From contig JAKQPS010000081.1 in NCBI GenBank assembly GCA_029564595.1, positions 1 to 64,000 of the forward strand: a DNA stretch of 64,000 bases. Direction: 5' to 3'. Origin of the DNA: a bacterium (GTDB lineage Bacteria; UBP15; UBA6099). The notes under the pieces were generated by a model. The model was not told the DNA's origin. It did no database searches and saw nothing but the letters and a program-made list of their open reading frames with translations. Positions 26,244-34,833 of this stretch are shown in pieces. Position 1 is the stretch's first letter. Every line of letters begins with the position of its first letter. The position numbers and the translations under genes are program-made.

Positions 26244-28067
26244 ATGGTGAGGCGGGAATGCGACCAGTCTGCGAGGTTGATCTTGATAACGGCTCTCCAT
26301 ATATGCAATTCATGCAACAATAAGTGCATTAAATGCGACAAGACTCGATACGACAACCAATGCTTTCTGCATAAGGCTGATGTTTTGAACAGGCTCCAGC
26401 AAATAAAGGAATCGGGAGTTTCAACCGTAGCTCTATGCGGCGGAGAGCCGACCATAAGCCCGTTTTTTTTCGAAATCGCCCGCGCGGTCGTCGAAAAAGG
26501 CTTGAAGATCGGATTGATGTCGAACGGCAGAATGTTCTCATATAAAAATTTCACTGACGAGTTCGCATGCCTAAACCCGGACTTCATCCACATTACTCTA
26601 CATTCCTCCGACATGGATGTTCATGACCGCATCGCCGGAGTGAAAGGAGCTTTCGCCCAGACCATGTCGGGCTTGCGCAACATCTCCCGGATAATGAAAA
26701 GAATTTGCATACGCACGCCCGTCAACGATTTTAATGTCGACTCTATTGATGATATCCCCAGAATAGCCAGAAGGCTCTGCGTGAACGCCGCTGTGACATT
26801 CTCCGTCGGAACATCCCGCCACATCGGGTGCGGCGGCTACCCTGCAGAGCCGCTCGACATAGCGGCGGCCGCCCGCGCTGTTGTTGACGCAATCAGGAAA
26901 ACAAACGATTCGAACGCGCGCGGCGTTTCAATCGCTATCGAAGGCTTCCCTTTATGTCAGCTTGAAGGATTCCATCATCTATGCGCAGAGCCGACGGATA
27001 AAGACATCGTATTCTCGTGGGAAATGGATGGCGGAGGTTTGAATCCCATGTTTTCAATTCCTGAAGAGCGCGGCAATTCTTCGGAGTGTCTCGTGTGCTC
27101 CAGACGCGCCGGATGTCGCTCGAATTTCAGAGAACTCCGGGTTCCATTCATAGAAAACACGCCGAACTCAGTTGGATATGAGTATTCGAGGACAATCGTT
27201 GCGAATCCGTCTTCAACATGTCCGATAGGAGATGCCGAACGATCGACAATCCATCCGCTTAGAGAAACAGCCCTTCTTAAAGGCGGCGACATCGAGGTGT
27301 ATTCGACTGGCGGAAATTGCGGCTCCGATTCGCTTTACGATATCAAGTTCGTCAAACAGCAACTCTATCTTAATGTGTCGGGGATGAGCAGAAACTTGGA
27401 TTTCAGAACCGCTTTCAGAAGGCTCAAGCTGAGGGATGAATGCGCGGAATGTTACCGCCGCGCATTCTGTTCGGGACTTTTTGAGGCTGTCGAAGGGAAC
27501 GCTTTCTCCGGAATAGAGAAAAAGGAGCTTGATTGGCTTTCTTCCATAAGAGGATCAGTCCTCGACATCGGATGCGGAACCCCTCTTTTTCCGGATGCAA
27601 TAAGACACAAGATATCTGCGGGGGAAATGACCTACCTCGGAGTTGACAAAAACCCCGGCCATTCTCCAGAATTAGAAATATCGGCGGTCGATTTCGAGGA
27701 TTTCGCGTGGGCTGGACCGCCTTTCGACCATGTTATGATGCTAAGAAGCTATAACCACTTCAAGGACCCTCGACTTATCGTCGAAAAAGCGGCCTCTCTG
27801 CTCCGCTCCGGAGGCATGCTCCATATCTTCGACAACTGCCTCTTCGGCGCGCTAAAAAGAAATGTGGTCGATAACCCGACGAACATCGACCGTCATCCTC
27901 ACCAGCATTACAGAAACCACGATTCCGAGGAAGCCGCGGCGCTGATTATGAAACTTGGCTGTTTTGAGATTCTCGATCATATCCCAGTCAGCCCGAGCGA
28001 GGCCAATCAGTGGTTCCTTACTTTGAAAAAATCAAGACCCGCTTATGCGGAGACCAAATCAATATGA
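26244..28067 (+). CDS. Radical SAM-methyltransferase fusion protein
   Basis: Two-enzyme chain of about 607 residues. The N-terminal radical SAM core has C24, C28 and C31 (CNNKCIKC), CGGEPTISPFFF, and TLHS...VHDRIAGVKGAFAQT, the signature of the local MoaA-like group. Two separate CX2CX5C motifs follow (CLVCSRRAGC and CAECYRRAFC), flanking a segment unlike known domains. The C-terminal quarter is a class I methyltransferase: VLDIGCGT at 439-446, YLGVDKNPG, and a late HIFDNCLFGALKRN. The ATG at 26244 is chosen; the frame is open to a TTG at 26196. A radical reaction followed by methylation of the same molecule is inferred. It is the first gene of a plus-strand set with the cysteine protein and the tandem radical SAM gene. 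Confidence 0.85.
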   Translation: MVRRECDQSARLILITALHICNSCNNKCIKCDKTRYDNQCFLHKADVLNRLQQIKESGVSTVALCGGEPTISPFFFEIARAVVEKGLKIGLMSNGRMFSYKNFTDEFACLNPDFIHITLHSSDMDVHDRIAGVKGAFAQTMSGLRNISRIMKRICIRTPVNDFNVDSIDDIPRIARRLCVNAAVTFSVGTSRHIGCGGYPAEPLDIAAAARAVVDAIRKTNDSNARGVSIAIEGFPLCQLEGFHHLCAEPTDKDIVFSWEMDGGGLNPMFSIPEERGNSSECLVCSRRAGCRSNFRELRVPFIENTPNSVGYEYSRTIVANPSSTCPIGDAERSTIHPLRETALLKGGDIEVYSTGGNCGSDSLYDIKFVKQQLYLNVSGMSRNLDFRTAFRRLKLRDECAECYRRAFCSGLFEAVEGNAFSGIEKKELDWLSSIRGSVLDIGCGTPLFPDAIRHKISAGEMTYLGVDKNPGHSPELEISAVDFEDFAWAGPPFDHVMMLRSYNHFKDPRLIVEKAASLLRSGGMLHIFDNCLFGALKRNVVDNPTNIDRHPHQHYRNHDSEEAAALIMKLGCFEILDHIPVSPSEANQWFLTLKKSRPAYAETKSI

Positions 28068-28077
28068 AAGGCGCGAA

Positions 28078-28611
28078 ATGAAAGAAATATTTGAAATCAT
28101 CGACGACTGGGTCGGCACCTTCTGGGTGGAAGTGTTTCCGGTTCTTAGAGGCCTCAGAAGCACAGGCATCGTGGAAATCCCCGACGAGAATGTGTCCCGC
28201 TTCAAGAGTTATCTCGAAGAGAACGACGTGGCTTATCAACTTATCACCGTCTCAGAGCTCAACGAAGAGAGAATAAAGCGAGGCAAAGATTTGTTTCTCG
28301 ACCAACAGCACGAGAACATCTTCTATATCGGAGACGAGGCTCGCAAAGTGAGAATGCTGGTGGAGGGCGACAGGGACAACGATTTCTTCTGCGTCGGCAT
28401 GATGCTGGGTTATCCCGACTGCTGCGTCGCGACTCTTTTCAAAACAGGCACTGAAAGCCTCGACATCAAAGCCCTCAAGAGCAATTTTTCTATGATAGCT
28501 CACATCCCCTGCTCATCCACATGCCCGAGGACAATAGAGTACGACTCCAAGTTAAAAGCAGACAAAGAAAGGTACTTAGAAAAAATCGCGAACGGCCGGA
28601 ACTGCCTGTGA
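28078..28611 (+). CDS. Small Cys-rich protein resembling the DUF483 family
   Basis: Protein of 177 residues with no certain function. The central VGMMLGYPDCC and the later HIPCSSTCPRTIE recall the DUF483 family, found mainly in archaea and in some bacteria. The paired cysteines CC and CxxxC could bind a metal or Fe-S cluster. The start at 28078 (MKEIFEIIDD) is preferred because AAAGG lies about 7 nt upstream; an ATG at 28045 is possible. It sits between two radical SAM genes, 10 nt after the first, and its TGA overlaps the GTG start of the second, so a partner or accessory role for these enzymes is likely. The family call is from memory of motifs only. Confidence 0.75.
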   Translation: MKEIFEIIDDWVGTFWVEVFPVLRGLRSTGIVEIPDENVSRFKSYLEENDVAYQLITVSELNEERIKRGKDLFLDQQHENIFYIGDEARKVRMLVEGDRDNDFFCVGMMLGYPDCCVATLFKTGTESLDIKALKSNFSMIAHIPCSSTCPRTIEYDSKLKADKERYLEKIANGRNCL

Positions 28612-30626
28612 AACAGAAGCGCGGCGCAGAAGCAAACGCTAACGAGAACGAGGAATATTTTTTCTCCCGAATTTGGCGACTAGACGATAAAAGCGCCCCG
28701 CTTCCTGTTTTCGTAGGCGGCTCCTGCAACCTGAACTGCGTCCATTGCCCGGATAAAAGTCTGAACTCGCCGGGCGAAGCTGATAGAAAAACTATTTTGG
28801 AGCAGTTAAGCGGCGCGGCGGCGCGGCATGTTCCAGCTATCAGTTTTGTCGGCGGAGAGCCTGCCATACACAAATCTTTTCCGGCTCTGATATCCATAGC
28901 TAAAGAACTCTCTATCCCTTTCATCGGCGCAAGAACAAACGCCATGACCCTGTCTTATCCCGGTCGCGCGGAGAAGCTCCGAGACATAGGACTTTGCTTC
29001 ATCCGCGTGTCAAACTTCTTGTCCGACCCCGTCGCTTTCGACGCTTTGACACGAACTCCCGGCTCCCATGAAAAAGTCCGATCCGGAATACTGAACTCTC
29101 TCGCCGCGGGACTGGAGGTTTCCATTTCAATTCCAGTCTTCAACCAGACCATTTCAAAAATCGATAAAGACATCGCCAGCATATTGGACCATTTTGCAGG
29201 CATAAAAGCCATCGATTTAAGCTTTGTATGCGGCGGCGGACGCGCGCCCTCTATTTCTGAAGCCGAAAGGATTCTTCCTGCTTTAGTTGAAAGGTCTTTC
29301 GGCTTGGGGATACCTTTGACTTTCGCCCCTTTCGAAGGAATTCCTCCTTGTCTTTTTTCGGCTCCTGAAACCCTGATCCGCGTTTTTAGATATCCTGCCG
29401 CGTCGTATTTTCCAAGACGCGCGTTCAAGAAAACCCCTTCTTGCGCGGAATGCCCTCTGGATTCTTTGTGCAACGGCGCAAGGGAGGAATATGAGAGCCT
29501 GCTATCAAGGCCCGGTTTCAAAACGCCCGGCCCGCATTTCTCCGCCGCTCTCGCAAGAAGTTCTGTTCTGACAACACAGGGAACCACAAGGGATTCTCTC
29601 AGAGAAAAATTGCCCGCGGAGGGAAATGCCGTCACCATATCCTTCAGAAGCGTGGGAAACGCGGATCCGATAGTCAACGATTGCGTGGTGAGGACAAACT
29701 TCAGATGCAATCAGGATTGTCTATTCTGCTTCGTCGACACGCGCGCCGCCGATCCGCCGGACTTGATTTTTGAAAACACTGCCCGCGAACTTAAAGATTC
29801 TAAAAAAACGATCAGCATAGTTTCTTTCAGCGGCGGCGAACCGGCAATGAACCCGCGTCTTGCCGATTTCGTTTCGATGTTCAGAGAAACAGGAGCGCTT
29901 GAGATTTGCGTTCAGACAAACGCGTCCCTTATTAGCGGCGAGTTGGCGCGCGCGCTGGCAGAGAGCGGAGTCGATAGCGCATTCGTGTCTTTGCACTCAT
30001 GCGACCCGGCGGTCTCCGACATGATAACCGGCCTGCGCGGCGCGTTTCGAAAAACTTTAACAGGAATAGAAAACTTGTCGGCCAACGGCATTTTCGTGTA
30101 CATCAGCCATGTGATCAATTCGTTCAACTTCTCCTCGCTTCCCGCGTTCGCCTCATTCGTCGCCGAAAAGCTGGGCCGCGCGCCGATTGTGTTCTCTTTC
30201 GCCGCGCCCCACACAAATGAAATGATGTTCGCCGGTTCCATACCGTCATTGTCCGTAGTCAGAGGCCCCTTGAGGGAATCTCTGGAAATATGCCTTTCGG
30301 AGAAAATTCCGTTTTCGGGTCTTCCCGGGATGTGCGGCCTGCCCCTGTGCGTTCTCGGCCCGGATCTGAGATACTACCCGGACATTCATAGAGTGAGCCA
30401 AGAATCCTTGCAGGGGACAATGCGCAAACATTCCGGATGCGCCGAATGCGCGATGAACGATTGGTGCTATGGATTAAGAGAGTTTTACGCGGATAAGAGA
30501 GGCATGGGAGAACTGACCCCTCTAAAAAACGCCGCTTTCTCTCCCAAACCTCGCGACATCCTGAACAGACTTGAATTCTTTCGGTCCTTCTATGATGAAG
30601 AACGCAATGCGAATGTCGCGTCGTAA
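28608..30626 (+). CDS. Tandem radical SAM protein with two catalytic halves
   Basis: Single 672-residue chain with two radical SAM domains. The first carries C40, C44 and C47 (SCNLNCVHC), FVGGEPAIHKSFP and a closing CAECPLDSLC. The second carries C367, C371 and C374 (RCNQDCLFC), SFSGGEPAMNPRL, SLHSCDPAVSDMITGLRGAF and a closing CAECAMNDWC. Both halves belong to the local MoaA-like group with a CX2CX5C tail, so the gene probably arose by duplication and fusion. The first half lacks the SLHG-type segment, having RVSNFLSDP there, so the halves may differ in substrate or one may be structural. GTG at 28608 overlaps the preceding TGA (GTGA), a typical coupled start; the frame is open to 28521 without family similarity. 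Confidence 0.88.
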   Translation: MKQKRGAEANANENEEYFFSRIWRLDDKSAPLPVFVGGSCNLNCVHCPDKSLNSPGEADRKTILEQLSGAAARHVPAISFVGGEPAIHKSFPALISIAKELSIPFIGARTNAMTLSYPGRAEKLRDIGLCFIRVSNFLSDPVAFDALTRTPGSHEKVRSGILNSLAAGLEVSISIPVFNQTISKIDKDIASILDHFAGIKAIDLSFVCGGGRAPSISEAERILPALVERSFGLGIPLTFAPFEGIPPCLFSAPETLIRVFRYPAASYFPRRAFKKTPSCAECPLDSLCNGAREEYESLLSRPGFKTPGPHFSAALARSSVLTTQGTTRDSLREKLPAEGNAVTISFRSVGNADPIVNDCVVRTNFRCNQDCLFCFVDTRAADPPDLIFENTARELKDSKKTISIVSFSGGEPAMNPRLADFVSMFRETGALEICVQTNASLISGELARALAESGVDSAFVSLHSCDPAVSDMITGLRGAFRKTLTGIENLSANGIFVYISHVINSFNFSSLPAFASFVAEKLGRAPIVFSFAAPHTNEMMFAGSIPSLSVVRGPLRESLEICLSEKIPFSGLPGMCGLPLCVLGPDLRYYPDIHRVSQESLQGTMRKHSGCAECAMNDWCYGLREFYADKRGMGELTPLKNAAFSPKPRDILNRLEFFRSFYDEERNANVAS

Positions 30627-30680
30627 TATAACTATTCCGCAGCAAGCGTCATCCGCTGAAAACGCGAGGCCTCTCCATCG

Positions 30681-32585
30681 TCAATATCCCTCCTGAGCCT
30701 CCGCTTCCTTTGCGGCCCAAACGTTCTGAAAAACAAACCTGCATATGCTAAGCTCTTCCGCCGACCCATATGATTTGTCGCAGTAATCAATTCGTTTTTC
30801 CACCGCCGCGCAATACGCGTCCGCATAAACACAAAGAGAATTGGCGCTCTTGTGACAATCCTGAGGACCGTCGCCATCGGCTCCCTGTCTGATCCGCTGC
30901 CTCGTCTTTTCGATTAACCCGCTGAATTCGGGCTTTTCAGGCAGACAACTTATAGATATTGCCGGGCTTACATCAGAACTGATAGATGCTAGAATAATCG
31001 CCTTCCTCTCGACATACCCCAGAAAACAATCGTCCATAAGGGGTTTATGCACGTTGAAACAAGCGAGAATGCTATCCGACCAACCGCCGATACTGGCTGC
31101 CATTAGTTCCGCCTTCTCTTTTCCTAACGCCTCTGCCGCTCGCGCGTCCAGAGAAAATCCTCCGCCGGAAGCGTCCGCCGACCAGCCCCAAAGGCACTCG
31201 TCCGCCTTTTCCTTCGAGTCGAATCTGCCGCACATTGTTTTCGCTTTTTCCGCGTACTCTCCGGTGTCGCCGTTAAAACCCGCGTAATTGCCGAAAGAAC
31301 GCCCGAACCTCCAATAGCAATAAGACATTTCTTCATCGGAGACAAGCTTGTCCATCGCGCGCGACACTGAGAAATTATAATTTTCAGCGTGCTTTCCGAT
31401 TAAAAGAAATGCCATCAGCCCCGCTGAAAAAACCAGCTTTGCGATTGAAACCGCCAATGCTCCGGCAAACAACTTGTCGATTAAAAAAGAAATTGACACA
31501 GCTCCGGCTAGAAACATAACCGGCATCAGATATGTGTAATACGTGGTGAACTGACCGCCTGAAAACACGACCACCGCCGCCATTGTCGACACCGGAAACA
31601 CGACGGCTACCGCGCACAGCAACTTTTTCGATTCAGGAACACCTGCTTTGCGCGCGTTTTTCCAAACCGCCCAAGCCATCGCCGCAATAAAAACAAATAA
31701 AACCGCAAGCCCTGCTCTTCCGTCAAACTGAAACAAAAACTGTTCCGCCGCTGATTTCGCGTACGCCCCCCAATCTTCCACGCCAAAAGACCTTCTCTTC
31801 ACAACTCCCGCCAGAAACGTTGCGTTCATCGCCCCTGTCTTTTTAATGAAAATAAAAAACGGCAAAGCCCCGATTAGAAAAAACGCTGCGCCAAAGAGCT
31901 TTTCCTTAGCCGCCAGCCGCGGCCCGCGCTCCTGTTCTGCCGCTCTGGACATAAGACAAACGACTACACATAGCCCCGCATATAGCAAGCTGCCCATGTG
32001 CGCGAAAAGACCGAATCCAGATATGAACATCAGAGCATAATAACTTTTCCTGCTTCCCGTCAGTCGCGCATCATAAAAGAATCTTAGAATCAAAGCTCCG
32101 ATAAAAACCCCTATCACGTGATTGCCCACGCTGTCCATCGTGTTGTACGCGAAAACGCCGGAAACAAAAAAATACGAAACGACGAAATACCATATCCCGC
32201 TTCGATAGCCGGCCTTCTTCAGAAGCGATATGAATATCATTAACGTCGCGAACGAAAGAACGAACGGCGCAATCTCCACTGAAAGCCTGCTCAAGCCCAA
32301 TAACGAAACCGGAGCCAGAGAAAGCAAAGCTCCCGCGATTATTGAATTCTCATAATACTCAGGCGTGTACTGCTCGATTGGAAACTGAAATCCGTTCTTG
32401 AGCATCTCCCTTGCGACCGCGCCCGTGTGGCATTCTTCCATGCCGACAGGATTGATTACGTCGATATATAAAACAAAAGACCTGAGAAAAAACAACAAAA
32501 ATATGGCCGCCGCGAAAGCAATCTCTGCCGCCGCCGCTTTCGCGTTTGCGATAAGAATTTTAAATTCCCGTTTATCGCTCTTCAT
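30681..32585 (-). CDS. Polytopic membrane protein with Cys-rich soluble tail, GT-C-like (paralogue 1)
   Basis: Membrane protein of 634 residues: about eleven hydrophobic segments in the first 400, then a soluble domain of about 220. The first loop contains NPVGMEECHTGAVAREML and QYTPEYYENSIIAG, an acidic loop placed as in GT-C glycosyltransferases. The soluble part is rich in paired cysteines and aromatics (YCYWRFGRSFGN, CGRFDSKEKADECLWGWS, ACFNVHKPLMDDCFLG, YCAAVEKRIDYC), suggesting disulfides outside the membrane. It is closely related over its whole length to the protein encoded just upstream (32690-34600). A role in surface glycan or lipid modification is inferred; no known family was recognised with certainty. 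No strong ribosome binding site is seen. Confidence 0.68.
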   Translation of the reverse strand: MKSDKREFKILIANAKAAAAEIAFAAAIFLLFFLRSFVLYIDVINPVGMEECHTGAVAREMLKNGFQFPIEQYTPEYYENSIIAGALLSLAPVSLLGLSRLSVEIAPFVLSFATLMIFISLLKKAGYRSGIWYFVVSYFFVSGVFAYNTMDSVGNHVIGVFIGALILRFFYDARLTGSRKSYYALMFISGFGLFAHMGSLLYAGLCVVVCLMSRAAEQERGPRLAAKEKLFGAAFFLIGALPFFIFIKKTGAMNATFLAGVVKRRSFGVEDWGAYAKSAAEQFLFQFDGRAGLAVLFVFIAAMAWAVWKNARKAGVPESKKLLCAVAVVFPVSTMAAVVVFSGGQFTTYYTYLMPVMFLAGAVSISFLIDKLFAGALAVSIAKLVFSAGLMAFLLIGKHAENYNFSVSRAMDKLVSDEEMSYCYWRFGRSFGNYAGFNGDTGEYAEKAKTMCGRFDSKEKADECLWGWSADASGGGFSLDARAAEALGKEKAELMAASIGGWSDSILACFNVHKPLMDDCFLGYVERKAIILASISSDVSPAISISCLPEKPEFSGLIEKTRQRIRQGADGDGPQDCHKSANSLCVYADAYCAAVEKRIDYCDKSYGSAEELSICRFVFQNVWAAKEAEAQEGY

Positions 32586-32689
32586 ATGCTTTTCACGAAA
32601 ACAATTTTCTTGGCGCGAGTCTCTTCCACTGTTATCTGGCTGTGTCCGCGCTCGAATGCCCGGATATGAAGCATATTAGTCGTGCCTCG

Positions 32690-34600
32690 TCACAACCCCT
32701 TATGGTCATCCTTTTCAGAAGAGTAAAAATTCTTTTTCGCGTTTTCGGAAATTAATGTGTGCTCATATATGAAAGAACAAAGTTCGGCGTTTTCGATGTC
32801 GTCGTATCCCTTCGAGCAGAAATCCGGCATTCTATCCTTCGCCGCGCAATACGCGTCCGCCACGACGCATAACATGTTGAAAGAATCAGGACATTCCTGA
32901 GGCGCGCCTCCGGTCGGCTCCCGCAGTTTTTGTCTGTATTTTTCAACTAGTCCTGAAAACTCCATTTCTTCAGACATACAGGGTATTCTAATGTAAGGAT
33001 CGCCCGCTCTTTTCACCGAATAGATTTTCATAGCTTTTCGCTCTGCGATCCCAAAAAAACAATCAGCTACAAACGCCTCGTGAACCTCAAAGCACTTAAG
33101 AAGGCTCGAAGCCCATCCGCCTTTGCTTCTTGCTATCAGAGAGGCTCGTTTGGGTCCGAGCGCGCGCGCTGCTTTTTCATCTAGCCTAAATCCGCCGCGC
33201 GTCGCCTCGGCGGACCAACCCCATAGACATTCGTTTTTTTTCTGTTCCGTATCGAATCTACCGCACGCCGCAGCCATGTCTCCGGCGTAAACCCCTGTGT
33301 CTCCTCTGAATTCTGTATGGTTGCCGAAAGCGCGGCCGAATCTCCAGTAACAAAACGCTTCCTCTTCGTCCGTGGTCAGAATATTTACAGCGCGCTCGAT
33401 CGAAATATTTAGATTCTTAAAATGCTCCCCTGTCAGAAATACGGCGACTAAAGCCAACGAAAACACGAGCTGCGCCAACTTCGATGCGGCAGGTTTTTTG
33501 AATACGCTGTCAATCGCGATGGAAACCATCGCTGCTCCGGCCATGAAAAGAAGAGGAAGCAGATATATGTGATACGTCGTTAAATCTCCGCCGGAGAAAA
33601 CAACCACCGCCGCAAACACCGGAGCAGGAAAGAAACAGATTAAATAGAGCAGCAACCTCTTGCTCTCTGAAATTCTCTTGCCCCAGCCCGCCTGCCAGCC
33701 GACCCACAACAACAACACGGGGGCAAAGAATATCGCCGCCAACCAAGGTTTTCCGTCGAACTGATACAGCATATATTCGAAGGTGTTTTTTACAAACAAA
33801 CCCCAATCGCCGAAGCTTGAGCTTCTTCTGCCGAAAACTCCGAACAAATACGCGGCGCTCATCATTTTTGTTTTTATCATGAAAACCGCAAAAGGCGCCG
33901 CCCCTATCAGGAGCGCCGCCATCCCCTTGATTAACGTCGGCATGCTCGCGCGCGGTTTTTTGCCTGAGACAGGCTTGTAAAACACATATGCTAAAATGCA
34001 AAGCGCTGCGAACATCAGACTCGCCATGTTCAAGAAAAGCCCCAGCCCGATCGAAAACATCATCAAGTAGAAGTTGATGTTTTTTCTCGACACTCGCGAC
34101 TCATGGAACTGCCACACAATTAGCGACCCCATGAAAATCCCGAGAATGTGGCTCCCGACGCTGTCCATCGTATGAACCACAAACGAAATGGAGCCGAAAT
34201 AATATGAGACAATGAAAAACCATATTCCGCTTCCGAACCCGGCTCTGCGAAGAAGCTCGCAGAATATCATAAACGCGGCGAAAGACAGAATGAACGGCGT
34301 CATTTCCACAGACAATCGGCTCAATCCCATAATCCAGACAGGGACAACGGTTATAATGCCAGCCGCGATTATTGAGTTCTCATAATACTCCGGCGTGTAT
34401 TGCTCTATAGGCATCTTGAATCCGTTGGACAACACTTCGCGGGCAATCGCCCCAGTATGGCACTCTTCCAGCCCGACCGGGTTTATTATGTCCACATAAA
34501 GCGCGAAAGACCTGAAAAAATACAACGCAAAAAGCGAGGCCACGATCACAATCTTAAAAAAACGCGAAAATGCGCGATTATTTTCTTGGTTGTCTTCCAT
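32690..34600 (-). CDS. Polytopic membrane protein with Cys-rich soluble tail, GT-C-like (paralogue 2)
   Basis: Full-length paralogue of the preceding entry in tandem, 89 bp larger spacer aside, on the same strand. Shared landmarks are NPVGLEECHTGAIAREVL, QYTPEYYENSIIAAG, MDSVGSHILGIFMGS, YCYWRFGRAFGNHTEF and CLWGWSAEATRGGF. The two proteins differ most in the loops and C-terminal tail. The ATG at 34600 (MEDNQENN) is chosen; a GTG at 34609 is in frame. The conserved cysteines in both copies argue for a functional extracytoplasmic domain, not a degenerate tail. Tandem copies may modify different acceptors or form a heteromer; this is inference. Confidence 0.68.
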   Translation of the reverse strand: MEDNQENNRAFSRFFKIVIVASLFALYFFRSFALYVDIINPVGLEECHTGAIAREVLSNGFKMPIEQYTPEYYENSIIAAGIITVVPVWIMGLSRLSVEMTPFILSFAAFMIFCELLRRAGFGSGIWFFIVSYYFGSISFVVHTMDSVGSHILGIFMGSLIVWQFHESRVSRKNINFYLMMFSIGLGLFLNMASLMFAALCILAYVFYKPVSGKKPRASMPTLIKGMAALLIGAAPFAVFMIKTKMMSAAYLFGVFGRRSSSFGDWGLFVKNTFEYMLYQFDGKPWLAAIFFAPVLLLWVGWQAGWGKRISESKRLLLYLICFFPAPVFAAVVVFSGGDLTTYHIYLLPLLFMAGAAMVSIAIDSVFKKPAASKLAQLVFSLALVAVFLTGEHFKNLNISIERAVNILTTDEEEAFCYWRFGRAFGNHTEFRGDTGVYAGDMAAACGRFDTEQKKNECLWGWSAEATRGGFRLDEKAARALGPKRASLIARSKGGWASSLLKCFEVHEAFVADCFFGIAERKAMKIYSVKRAGDPYIRIPCMSEEMEFSGLVEKYRQKLREPTGGAPQECPDSFNMLCVVADAYCAAKDRMPDFCSKGYDDIENAELCSFIYEHTLISENAKKNFYSSEKDDHKGL

Positions 34601-34833
34601 ATCACTCACAATAACTCATTACATGACGATTTTCAATGAGCCTGTCGTCGCTAACCGCGCTTCACGTTCTTGCCTCGCCCGCCTTTTCTTTTCTTCTCGC
34701 TTTTTCAATAATCTCAACTTAATAACAAAAATACTCTAAATTTGATATTTCAGACCGTATTTTTTTTGTCGGCATTGCTTTCAACCCTTTGAACTGCCGC
34801 TTCGCAATCAATTCGCAATAGCGCGAATGCCGC

